Source: Yponomeuta sedellus (Eukaryota; Arthropoda; Insecta; Lepidoptera; Yponomeutidae). Taken from it: a DNA stretch of 64,000 nt. Positions 11,295-21,749 of the stretch are shown here, in pieces. Below the pieces are notes generated by a model. That model did not search any database. It saw only the letters and a list, made by a program, of their open reading frames with translations, and was not told the DNA's origin. The stretch is taken from positions 7,479,868-7,543,867 of the forward strand of contig OW203738.1 of assembly GCA_934045075.1 (NCBI GenBank), given 5' to 3'. The stretch's first letter is position 1. Each line of letters begins with the position of its first letter. The position numbers were made by a program, and so were the translations under genes.

Positions 11295-12845
11295 TAGAGA
11301 ACAGTTTATCCCAGACCAAGACAAGAAATATTTCAATGAAGTATAAGGATTTGGATAAATATATTTTAAAAGATTCATATACTAGAAGGTGTTCAAAACA
11401 TCCACAATGTAGACATGATCACTGTAGATAAATAGATAGAGAACAGTTTATCCCAGAACAAGACAAGAAAGATTTCAATTAAGTTTAAAGATTTGAAATT
11501 ACCGAAAACCTATCAAATTACTATTACTATTTAAATATTATTTATTATTAGTATGAAACCGTCTTATTTATATTAATCGGCTTCTCTAAAACATCCTACA
11601 TGCCCGTAGATTTAAAACATGATCTCGTTAATTCATGATTTATAATTCTAAGATCTGTGCACTATATATAAAAACGCGTATTCACCTACGCGTTTGTAAA
11701 TTAAAAAATACATCCAATTAGAAATTTAACTTGACTAAGAAAATAATAGCGACAACTTGGCGCCAGACCTTAAACATAGTCAATATTAATTGTATGTGAC
11801 TCACAAAACTGCTACCGGAATAATTTGAACGCTATTGATAAGTCTCACTACTTTAACGATAACGCTAACCACACACCTACTATCAGGCACACTTGTACAT
11901 CATTGCAACGAGTACACAGTATACGATCTAATCTACTTGGTATTTTCCATTCACCACTGCACAATGTCACTTAGAAGAAATAATTTAACTGAACTCTCAA
12001 AGACAAACGCTGGAACACCTAAGTACACACGCCACTCACACATTCATTCACACTTCCTTCGGGCGTCGATCGGTATGATATCATTAATATAATTATGGAT
12101 TACGTATTGCTTAACCAAACGTTGACATTTTGGCATAAATTCGCAGTATAAACAAACGTAGTAAGGTAACTTCCTCGCTCAAGATGCAACATCTAAATGA
12201 CCTCTACGAATAAAAGTGCCCAAGATTTATACAAAATCGACACCCTAGTTTAGCAAGCAGAATCACTTCCCACTTAACCAACAATGCTCTACACTTTAAC
12301 CTTATGTATTGTCAGGTTACAATAAATTGTTTTGTATGGCGGAGGCTCCCCCTTATCGTTTGGGAATTCTGAAATCCGCGACCCCTCTCTACTGTGCATG
12401 TTGTCAAGAAGATAGTTCTCAGAGTACTGGGTAGATGGCTCTCTACTTCCAATAAAATAAGTACAAGTTGCTCCAGCCCATCCAAAGGGTTTTCAAAGAG
12501 ATCACTTTTGTTATACTTTTGGTTTAACACTTTTGGGTATTAAAGCTTAGACGGCGGCTTTCATTCTCAGGGTGAGAAATATCTGTGTAATTGCCTTTTT
12601 TATGTACAATTAAGTGTACTCTATCTATCTATTTATATAATCACGGAGAAAAAAATATTACTGTCTTAAATCCGGATTAACTTACTTGATTTTTGTCGTG
12701 CTTATAGTTGTGATTCTCATGAGTAGTGATTACGAAAGTTTTTGTTCAAAATCACACATTCGCTTTTTTGTATCTACGTAATGAGATGATTTATACAGCG
12801 TCCACTCTTCGTGGCATCTTCACTCACAAGATGGGCGCCTGGGGA

Positions 12846-12990
12846 ATGAGTTTACATTGTTTAGGCTTGCCCAGCTATACCATCCTGACAGCTTAGTCGG
12901 CCTAGCCCACAGGAAAGATTAATCAAAACGTGCGGAGCGAATCAAGCCGCGGGTTTTCTCACGATGTTTTCCTTCAAAGTTAACTAAATT
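12846..12990 (-). mobile_element. SINE family D2, middle fragment
   Basis: Inverted matches to GGGCTAGTTTGACTAATCTG and to GAAAACATCGTCAGGAAACC of the copy at 63597. Confidence 0.55.
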
Positions 12991-13349
12991 CAATTGAGAA
13001 ACTGGCTTTCTACCGCTCTCTTGAACCCTCAGGCACTCTATCCTTAAGAGATGGTCTGTGCTCTACAGTGGGACGTATATAGGTTACATAAAAAAGGGTC
13101 AACCAATTCTCAAAACTTCAGCGTTATCCCAAAGTTTTCCCCCCAAAACCTCTTGCCAATAAGAATAAAACTAAAAAACTATCCACACTCAAATTTACAA
13201 TGTATATACAGTCACGAGCACTAACATGTATGCACTTCAGTACCTTGTCAAAGTCAAAATAGTCAACTTCTCATACATCAGGGTAGAAGAGCATAATGTG
13301 ACAAGGTTCTAAGGTGTTTGCACGTTAGTGCACGCGACTGACAGTATTT

Positions 13350-13445
13350 TCCAGAGGCCCGGTGCGCTCGAGCCGTGGGAACGCTGCGCCGCGCGCGACA
13401 TATGCGCCGTCACCTGCCCGCGGAAAAAACTGCGCGCCCAAATTC
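13350..13445. promoter_or_regulatory. Candidate Notch enhancer module 1
   Basis: Su(H) site CGTGGGAA (13374-13381, followed by CG), CATATGCG (13399-13406) and proneural E-box GCAGGTG on the - strand (13411-13417), all within 44 bp in a GC-rich island. Confidence 0.6.
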
Positions 13446-13499
13446 GGAATTGGAACCGATTTAGTTGACCGCGGGACTTTTTTTTGAGTTGATAATGTG

Positions 13500-13915
13500 T
13501 TTCAGCTCTCCGTTACAGGGCTATTTTTTAGGCTAAAGGTTGTTTGTGTTCATGAAATCTGCGACGTTGGAGAGAAAATTAGAAATATTTACAACGTTCC
13601 CAGAATGAGGCAAAAAGTTATAAATTGGAAAATTCTTTAAGAAAAAGCAAAAAAAATTTTGTTGAGCTATGTCTAAAAAAAGTTGTGTTAGTCAGTTGTA
13701 TTTCAACTTAGCTTAGACGTCCGTCTAAAGGAGAGTTTGGCTAGTTAGCTCTTAGTTACAGGCCTATTTTTTGCTTAAGCTATTTCTGCTAATGAAATCT
13801 AGGACGTTGGAAAGATAATAAGGATTAATGACCACGTTCCCAGAATTCAGTAGAAAAATAAAAATTGAAAATTCGTTAAAAATAGGAATAAATCTATTTG
13901 TTAAATTATGTCAGT
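13500..13915 (+). repeat. Imperfect tandem duplication, ~240-bp period
   Basis: Unit 1 about 13503-13685, unit 2 about 13742-13912. Shared order: CAGGxCTATTTTT, CATGAAATCT / AATGAAATCT, GACGTTGGA, ACGTTCCCAGAAT, TATGTC. Confidence 0.7.
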
Positions 13916-14317
13916 AAGCGGCTGCACTAGTTAATTAGCCACAGAGAATACTTATATATGACTTTGGCATTAATTAAAATTTTAAAATTATCAAGTGAAG
14001 CAAACTTAACGAACTTATTAATTTTGTCAGCCAAATTACATCCTTCATTACTCGGCTAGATAAATAATAATAGAAAAAGTATTTTTGGGTGAATCCGAAA
14101 TTAAGTTAATAATGTGTAGTGCTTACGAAAGATTCAGTTCAAAAATATTTGATTCTTACCTATTCTAAAATAGGTAAATGAAATACGTATCCAAATTACA
14201 AGCATTATAGATCCTGAACATAATCGTTATCAATAGGCGAGCTTAATGCTACTTAGCATTATCTACCAGCTAACTTAAGTTTTCGAGACAAGACAATATT
14301 CTACTACAGACATCTAT

Positions 14318-14689
14318 GTCGTTATCAACCCTTGTATGTCCCCACTGCTGGGGCACGGGTCTCTTCTTGCATCGCAGGAAGGTTAGTCCATACTCCGCCA
14401 TGGGGGCCCAGTCCGGGTTGGTGGAGGATTGTAAGACAGTTGCGGGCCTTACTGTCAGAAGTTATCAAGCCGCCCATAAGGCCTCTGATATGGCTTAACG
14501 GCTGCCATTACATGACAGCCGGCACCAACGGCTTACTTAACATGCCTTGCGAAGCACGGAAGCGCTTGGAAAAATGCCACTAGCGGTAGTCACGGGACGG
14601 TCACCCATCCTGCACCTGACCGCACGTGTTGTTGCTTAACTCAAGTGATTGATTCCAATCACTCGGTTCGCCTAGGCCACGAGCGCTTC
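14318..14689 (-). mobile_element. 5S-rRNA-derived SINE, near full length
   Basis: Same organisation as the copy at 58987-59345, including the 5S-like head at 14590-14640 and GCCTAGGCCACGAGCG at its 5' end. Short open frames inside are by-products of the SINE. Confidence 0.85.
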
Positions 14690-14779
14690 AACTGAACATA
14701 ATACGAAAACCAAATTATTACTTCCTTTATCTCAAACAAAATGTGTGCCTACTATTCAATAAAGATCCGCTAAGCCCTG

Positions 14780-14930
14780 CGTGTTTTTTGTCCACGCGTC
14801 ACCGTTGATCGCCATCGCCATGCGTAAGCGCATACGCGCCATATGCCGCTCGGATCGTGGGAACGGATCCCGGCCGAAACGCAATGTGTGCACTTCCCTC
14901 CTTAACCACTGACTCGCGTCTATGACGGGC
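14780..14930. promoter_or_regulatory. Candidate Notch enhancer module 2
   Basis: Su(H) site CGTGGGAA (14856-14863) inside GATCGTGGGAACG (14853-14865), a 13-mer also present in the mbeta-type promoter. CATATGCC at 14840-14847. AACCACTGACTCGCG at 14904-14918 resembles a motif in the Bearded-type promoter. Confidence 0.6.
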
Positions 14931-15419
14931 GACAAAAAAATTGAGACTTCAGACCCTATGTAATAGGGTCGCTTTTGGAATATTCAAAAAGTTTGAAAAC
15001 ATCTTTGCGATTGGCTTAAAGACTCAAGTGCGCGATCAATATTCAGTTTTATTGAGTGGTGGTAAGAGTGCAGTTTGGTGTAAGTTCGAGGCGCAACTGT
15101 ATGAGCAACTTTTTATGCACATGCCCTCTATTGATTAACTGTGTATTACGAAAATAAACTTGAGTGGCGAGTGCGTGTTAAAAAACAATGCTTAGCTACA
15201 TGAAAAGCGTTGATTATTTTCACAGATCTGTGATTATTTTACTACATTGTGTTTATTTAATATGTAAGCTACAACACAACGCTGTTAACTTCGCTGGAAA
15301 TAAATTATGTGTTTGTGAAAAATTTAAAACTAAACAAATTTTCATAGCTTCTGAGAATATTATATAGTTTAAGAAACTAAAAGTCCTTACAATCACGAAA
15401 GCCCTTTATAAGTCCTTAA

Positions 15420-15660
15420 TACGGTCACGTGATACTAGGGGCATTACACACGCTCCTTCCTTCATCGCCGCGTCACACACATATCGCCTTTATAATGGCA
15501 ACAAAAAAACATAAAGGGGCAGACGAACAACTGGCGCGAGCGATCGTGGGAACGGAGACGAGTTTTCAAATGTAGAACTCCTTAGAAAAGGTGCAATTCC
15601 TTTTTTTTCTGTATCGACGCGAGTTTTTTTTTTCGTCATGGCTAATGGCGACGTACTGGC
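15420..15660. promoter_or_regulatory. Candidate Notch enhancer module 3
   Basis: Su(H) site CGTGGGAA (15545-15552) in the same 13-mer GATCGTGGGAACG (15542-15554). CACGTG near 15426, CCTTCCTT near 15454, CATATCGC at 15480. No gene is recognised here. Confidence 0.6.
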
Positions 15661-16079
15661 AACGCGCGAGTGGATCTTGTAATTGGACTCCTTGGAATGT
15701 TTTGGTTTTCGGATGCCTTTAGTTTTGAGTGGCTGAGCTCGGAATGTTTGCTGGGATAGATAGTAGCGGTGTTTGTTAAGTTTTTATTGCAAAAACGTGT
15801 GTTGCACGTTTTTCTGCAAAAAAAGACATCTTGCCAACGTTCCATTGTCTTTATAACGTTTAACAAAAACTTGCACAGTTAAAAAACTACACAACACTTT
15901 CTGCAAAACTAACCAAGCAGAAAAAAACTGAGAAAAGAAAAAGTGTAACCAAACCATCCAATCCATAAATACATCACGTCAATCAATTGTTCTTTTTTTC
16001 TCGCATCAATTTTACCCTTAACCCCTAGATCCAAACCGTACATCTGCCGTCTCACAACATAAACCTCACATTGCGTTGG

Positions 16080-16300
16080 CACGTATTTTTTCTTGACCTC
16101 GATCGGCCTTTATGCCCAAGGGGCGAACCGTGGGAACGCGAGGCAGATCGCACCGCTTCCTTAGCCATATGCGACAGAAAAAAGTGCAATTATTTATTCC
16201 CCCTCGAAGAAAGGGGACTTGTGGGAACGTGACCTAACAATGCGCTTCCTCGCTTACGATTGCGCGCATGCTGCTTGAGACATCACGCTATTTCAGTCCG
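16080..16300. promoter_or_regulatory. Candidate Notch enhancer module 4, two Su(H) sites
   Basis: CGTGGGAA (16129-16136) and TGTGGGAA (16220-16227), both + strand. Each is followed by GCTTCCT at a similar offset (16155-16161 and 16244-16250; 26 and 24 bp start to start). CATATGCG at 16166-16173. Confidence 0.65.
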
Positions 16301-16329
16301 TAATACGTGGTTGATACGCTCCAGGATTC

Positions 16330-18500
16330 CATGACCATTGGTTTGTATTGGATGTTTTACACAACTTTTTTTACATTGCTACACATTTGCCCCGGTGAAG
16401 TTTCAAACTCAGCGCTATGCCATGTGGAATAGAGGAAATTTTCCATCAGTGCAGGGGTTTTTCTTTGGCCGAGTTCTTCAATAGAGTTTTCGTATTACGC
16501 GTGACCTTTAGACGCGATTGTATAAAGATGATAATAATCGATGTAAGGCCGTTATTCGATTCTTTTCTATTCTGTTCTCGCGCGCGCGGAAGTGCATTGT
16601 TATGGAGAACGACTCACTACAATACGATAAACTTCTTACGCTCTACTACGTATCAGGCTACTAGAAAGAAGATTATAACTTAAAAAATAACCTTTTTACT
16701 GTAATTTTTATTTCAATTTGCGATCTCTTTCACACCTATCTTTTCCGATGTCAGCAACTTTCGATCATTTATAAATGGACCGGTACAGAAACATTTTTTT
16801 CTAGACCTACACCGCCTAGATTAGTATAGACTTTTTTTGTGGGCTGTATATGCCCCACTGCAGGGCTCAGTGAGAGATTACGGATACATGCCGAGATACA
16901 AACCCACGATCTGTCGAATGTGAGACCGACATTCCACCGCTACCCTACCACCACTTGTGCGGGGTTACGCTAATAAATTTAAATTAAATTCATCATCATA
17001 ATCAGCCCGTTTCAATCCCTCTGGACCTTCACTGATAGGCCTCCCACAACCATTCAATTAAATTGAATTTCGGTATCTAAGCATACTGAAGTATTTTTTT
17101 TTTTCAATGTTGCGTCTTCTTTTTGTGAATATTGCGATATATCACAATATGAATTAAATCTATAATTAAAAAGCATGAACTTCAAAAGAAATGTTTACCG
17201 TTTTATATTTATAAGTTAATTGTAAGCGCGTTCTTTTCAAATGAATAACATAGATAAAAATTACTATCTTTCCATAATACTATAAAGTGGTTTTTGCTAT
17301 GATACCACTAAATATCATTCTATTGTAAAAGTGTCAAATAACTTAACTAGGTTATTTGAGACAATCACTAGTAATTAGTACCTTCAAACTATTTGTGCAA
17401 GTAAGATAACGTTTCTGTACCCTTCTAGGCTATATTTGAGAACTTTAAAGCAAAAAAGCTGTAGATCACCATGTTATAACAAATTATGAGTTCCATTCAA
17501 ACATCAATCGTGATAAAGGCGCCTACACACCGATCGCCACCAGTTTTCACGTGCGCAGAGTGCAATGCGCGCTATCGCGATTTGCGGTGACACCATTAGT
17601 GTAAAAGCCTAGGCTCAAGAACGGTGCTGAGCGATAAGCTTAGCGATAAGCTGAGAGGTGCAAACGAAAACTACTAAGTGAAAATAATTTTTAAAAAAGT
17701 ATTGTAGTAAAACCGCACTAAATAGTTTCGTAACGGGACGGGCTACGCCGTAGCCAATCGTAGCGCGCTACGAACTTCGTAGCGTGTTAAGAAATAATGT
17801 CGGTTGTACTGTATAGTTACATGTTTTGTTTCTATGTAACGATTCGTGCTCGGAGGGTGCCAAGTAAAACATTATTAATGTGCCTTTATCTGTATTTTTT
17901 GAGCAGTAAAAGGTAGCTACTTAACCTGGCGTATTTTTGCCACCTCAACAACTTTGTACTAATGTATGGAAGCCTCGGTGTGTGAGTCTGAAACGAATTT
18001 CACTGGCGAATATATCTCTTTTAAAGAAATCGTTAGTTATCCGTACAGATTTCTGCCTGATAGTATCCATCACCTAGTAACAATTGTTATTTTGTGCCCT
18101 ACAGGGTCCCCATATTCATATTTTTAGTAATGTCATCTGTATATACGTGTGGAATGCAATAAATGATTGAGTATTGAGCTATGTAGGTGAAGGCAACACC
18201 ACTTTTTGTTGAAAACTTACGCCATTTTTGTGTACTATAAAGCTACTATATTAATGAAGCTAAAAAGACTGAAAGTCTTTAGGCCCAAAGATTAGCAAAA
18301 AACAAAACTCGCTAAGAATGCCTACTACGTAATACCATAAATTTCAATGAAGCAAGAAGTGTATAGTAAATGTGGATAGCTGTATCTCTTAGTCTCTGCG
18401 GCCCACATATAAAGTCATTCAAAGAGGCTTGACTTTTTGCATTTATCGCTTGCCAAAATAACCACCGATCTCATCTTGTCTGAAAGTTGTTATTATTATC
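16330..18500. other. Unannotated, AT-rich, one palindromic patch
   Basis: At 17737-17785 CGTAG/CTACG words alternate in palindromes; 17520-17600 (GGCGCCTACACACCGATCG) looks like a MITE end. An 88-codon frame at 16417-16683 has no family resemblance. Confidence 0.3.
16836..16985 (-). mobile_element. Decayed tRNA-like SINE
   Basis: ATACATGCCGAGATACAAACCCACGATC is a degraded family D-like head; followed at 16990-17060 by a LINE 3'-end fragment of the type ATAGGCCTCCCACAA. Confidence 0.5.
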
Positions 18501-18507
18501 ATTTATA

Positions 18508-18706
18508 GTCTGTTAGCTTTTAGAATATACCTCGGGCTCTAGATTAGGCTTCGGTTTTCGCTGAAAGCACACGAGTGTAATACTACTTCGTGCTCTGTAT
18601 AAATGTAAAAGTTTCATATTAGTTCCGATATTTCTATTACACGAATATATCCGATTCTATCCGATAGTAGCCGAGGTATATCGGAAATGCTAACAAACTA
18701 TACGTG
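18508..18706. mobile_element. MITE family 1, copy 1
   Basis: Terminal inverted repeats GTTAGCTTTTAGAATATACC / CCGAGGTATATCGG...GCTAACA; internal GTGTAATACTACTTC shared with 40936-41147. Confidence 0.7.
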
Positions 18707-18829
18707 ACTTGATAAATGATCTCAATAACTGCCGTGACGTGCCGTAAGTCGGTGGAGCGGAACTTCGGAAGTAATTCTCGACAGCCAAAATCCACCACGA
18801 CCCACGACCACCAACAACTGAGCCCGGTA

Positions 18830-18960
18830 CCACGCGCTGGGTGACCTCGCGCCGCGCATGCGCCGCGGCACGGGCGCGGCGCGCGCGCACCACGTCGCAA
18901 TGTCATGGCGGCGGCGGCGGCGCGGCGGTGACGTCAGTCTGTGTACGCTACCGTATTTAT
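18830..18960. promoter_or_regulatory. CpG-rich peak with (CGG)n and a CRE palindrome
   Basis: GC-rich peak in AT-rich DNA: CGG repeats about 18907-18927, then TGACGTCA (18929-18936, CRE/ATF site). It may mark an enhancer or the start of an unannotated non-coding transcript; TGTGAT and AATAAA follow by 19050. No ORF supported. Confidence 0.35.
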
Positions 18961-19669
18961 GATGCTAAACGCTATTACTTGCACTTGGTTAGTAATAAAC
19001 CTTGAATATTGTGAATATGTGATGTTGTAAAATTTTAAAGAAATAATAAAACCGGAACGACTTTAACTTTGTGCTTCATTTAAATGTGTTTATTTATTTT
19101 ATTTCTGATATAAATAGAAAACTGGATAAAAACAATAAGCAGGAAAAAATAGTCACGTCAAGATGTGAAGCGGTAATGCTAAAAATGAGGGGAATTACAA
19201 AAGTGGGTGACGTAATTTTAAATTTTTGAAAATGATAGGCAGAATTAAGTAAAAAAATGTGCAAAGAGGTTTGCACCGTTACAAATATAAACTTTAATCG
19301 ATTTACAATGATACTTTCGTAATGTATTTTTCGTCAAAGTGGAATCATTTTTAAACGTAAACAATGGAGGGGATACATCAAAACTTGAAGGTTTTAAGAC
19401 TAAACAACAGAACTAGGTAGATGTTTAGTGTAGGTAAATTATAAAAAATTCTAATCTTACTTCAATAATTTTCTAAATACTAGAAACTCTTTAATTATTT
19501 AGTATCCAATTTATCCTCATAAAACTGTATTGTAAGCATAATCGTCTCGTTTTATATATCTTTACAGTTTATTATAAAGCTTGAACTTTAATAGACCATT
19601 ATCGTTTTAAAAAACGTCGTACAAAATTTATTCCGCTAATTTTCTATGACAACTTAGTAGAGTCTTCTT

Positions 19670-19905
19670 CTTCTTCAGGCTATATCAGTCCACTGCTGGA
19701 CACAGCCCTCCCCTAATGAGTGCCATAGCGCAAGGCTGTGGCATTATTGGGCATTACGCCCATAATCCCTACGCTGGGCATGCGGGTTGGGGATCGCAGT
19801 TTGGTGGAATTGTAGTGCAGCCGTGCGGCCCACCCCCCGGTTTGTGTCCCTTAGACGCCTTTTTCGACACCCGCGGGAAGAGTTTGGGTTGGTACTATTC
19901 TCTAA
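19670..19905 (+). repeat. Dispersed LINE-3'-end-like repeat, with (TTC)n
   Basis: AGGCTATATCAGTCCACTGC, ATAATCCCTACGCTGGGCAT and GGGAAGAG. The (TTC)n at its left is a tail if read on the - strand. Other copies: 53227-53452, 61098-61226 (inverted), 51092-51152, 40248-40328 (inverted), 8649-8705. Confidence 0.65.
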
Positions 19906-20539
19906 GCCGACATCACACAGCACCGAGCCTTCTTACTAAGAAAAAATTGGCATTTAATGATTTAATCAAATAACTTCAATAAAAATATTACATTTATTAG
20001 ATTCTCTCTACATGGTCTCTCGACACATGTTTGTCTCTATATGGCGGTATAAATCACGATAAATCTTGTATAGCAATGTGTTGTATTGATAGAGTACCAT
20101 TTAAGTGAAGTTAAGTCGTATAAGGAACAGTAATAAATAATGTAATACGAGTAGGCGGAATGAAAAACCGATGCGGCCAAAAGAGGTAAATATTTAGATA
20201 GATAGAATATTCTTTGTTGTACACAGAAATTACAGTAACAGAACTTATATAAAAATATAGTGCAAATGGCGGCCTTATTACTAAAAGCAATTTCTTCCAG
20301 GCAACCATAGACGGAGACATGAAATAAATTAGAGACGGGTAGTCGGTGCAATACAGAAATAGTGAAATTAGGAATTCAACGAAATTTATATAAACTTACT
20401 TAAACCACATACATAAATATTTAAATAAATAAATAATTAAGATATACATACATACATACTAATAAATAAATTATATATGGGAAGAGGAAATAATTTAATA
20501 TACCTACGTAATATTTACTGCATTATTTAATTATTGAAA

Positions 20540-20617
20540 GAAGGAATCACTCTACACTTAAATATCGTCTGCGATATTTAAGTGTAGAGTGATTCCTTCA
20601 CTCTACACTTAAATATC
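20540..20617. repeat. Perfect 28-bp hairpin plus a third partial copy
   Basis: Arms 20540-20567 and 20572-20599 are exact reverse complements with the loop TCTG. CACTCTACACTTAAATATC repeats again at 20599-20617. Confidence 0.95.
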
Positions 20618-20868
20618 ACAGACAAAGGAGACTGTCTTATTACTATTGGCAGTGCATTCCACAGTCGGACGGCTGTGGCTGAGAAGGAGTTACTGAAGAA
20701 CTTCGTCAAGTGACTATTTGCAAGAATGTACAGGAAGATGGCCAGCAATATTTGCTGTAGATTCTCTTCAAATCCTTACATGGATTCGGATGTTTGTACA
20801 AAAGTTATTTTGCAAGATTCCACAATAATTGATCATCGTTTTATAAAAAAGCAGAATGCTGTAGGTAA

Positions 20869-21118
20869 ACCGATATCGATATCAACCCTTGAATGTCCCC
20901 ACTACTGGGGCACGGGTCTCTTCGCAGGAAGTTTAGGCCATATTCCACCACGGGGGCCAAGTCCGGGTTGGTGGAGGGTCGTGAGACAGTGGCGAGCCTT
21001 GCTGTCAGAAGTTATCAAGCCGCCTATAAGGCCTCTGACATATCTTAACGACTGCCATTGCATGACAGCCGGCACCAACGGCTTAATGTGCCTTGCGAAG
21101 CTCGGAAGGCTCGGTAGG
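20869..21118 (-). mobile_element. 5S-derived SINE, head missing
   Basis: Body and 3' end only, ending at GCGAAGCTCGGAAGGC; preceded by CGATATCGATATC at the 3' end. Confidence 0.8.
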
Positions 21119-21156
21119 TAAATAGAATGTTTTAATCTTCTTATTACGACAGTAAA

Positions 21157-21745
21157 ATAGTATATTTCATTACAAGTGCGGAAAAGCTGTCATTGCGAAG
21201 AGTTCCGACAATTGAGTTGACAGTCGGAACAAGTTGCAACGACGCTTCCGCACGTGTACTGAACGACTATTTTTAATACAGTTGCGAAAAAAATAAGCAA
21301 TTTAATAAAGAAAAATTATTTGGAAAATGGCGCTAACCGTAAAAAAATATAAGCAGAGATTTTTTTTCTTCACCCATTCTAGTAGGCAAAGGGAACTATG
21401 CCCATACAGCCAAGTCTTCAGTAGAATTTTTTTATTGATATGAAATGAAAATGAAATTTAATGAGATGAAATGAAATGAAACCTAACTTAACTCATTCAA
21501 TCAAATCATGAAATCGGATATTGAAACAAATTAGCACCTCATAAAAACTTCTATGTTTTTTTTAAATAAAAACTTCATGGTTGGTTTCTCTTTTTAATAG
21601 ACATTATTTTGACAATTGGGAAAGAAAACGCACGAGTGCGGGAAAGGTAAAAAAAAGTACGAGTGTGTAATAGCCCCATCCCGCACGCTATACGTCCCTG
21701 TAATACGCCACTTTTTGAGCAACTGTATTAAAAAAATACTTACAA
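21157..21745 (+). repeat. ~600-bp dispersed repeat, copy 1
   Basis: Runs from TTTCATTACAAGTGCGGAAA to GCAACTGTATT. Collinear and inverted relative to 51884-52532. Contains an internal inverted repeat around GTTCCGACAA / TTGACAGTCGGAAC. No coding frame; a non-autonomous DNA element is likely. 8215-8290 may be a decayed piece. Confidence 0.75.
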
Positions 21746-21749
21746 AAAA

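Larger units (their letters stand above)
10100..12840. other. Unannotated apart from simple repeats
   Basis: AT-rich; holds the LINE end at 10838 and the (TA)n duplication. No coding frame supported. Confidence 0.3.

Noticed and set aside
11187..11378. Tyr-Ile repeat frame
   Set aside because: Translation of the (TA)n microsatellite.
13590..13860. ACGTTCCCAGAAT words as Su(H) sites
   Set aside because: TTCCCAG lacks the required AC at the end (TTCCCAC).
14332..14583. Recurring 60-100 codon frames in the 5S-SINE copies (also at 20726, 43233, 61648)
   Set aside because: Similar peptides recur only because the SINE recurs; copies have frame breaks and deletions.
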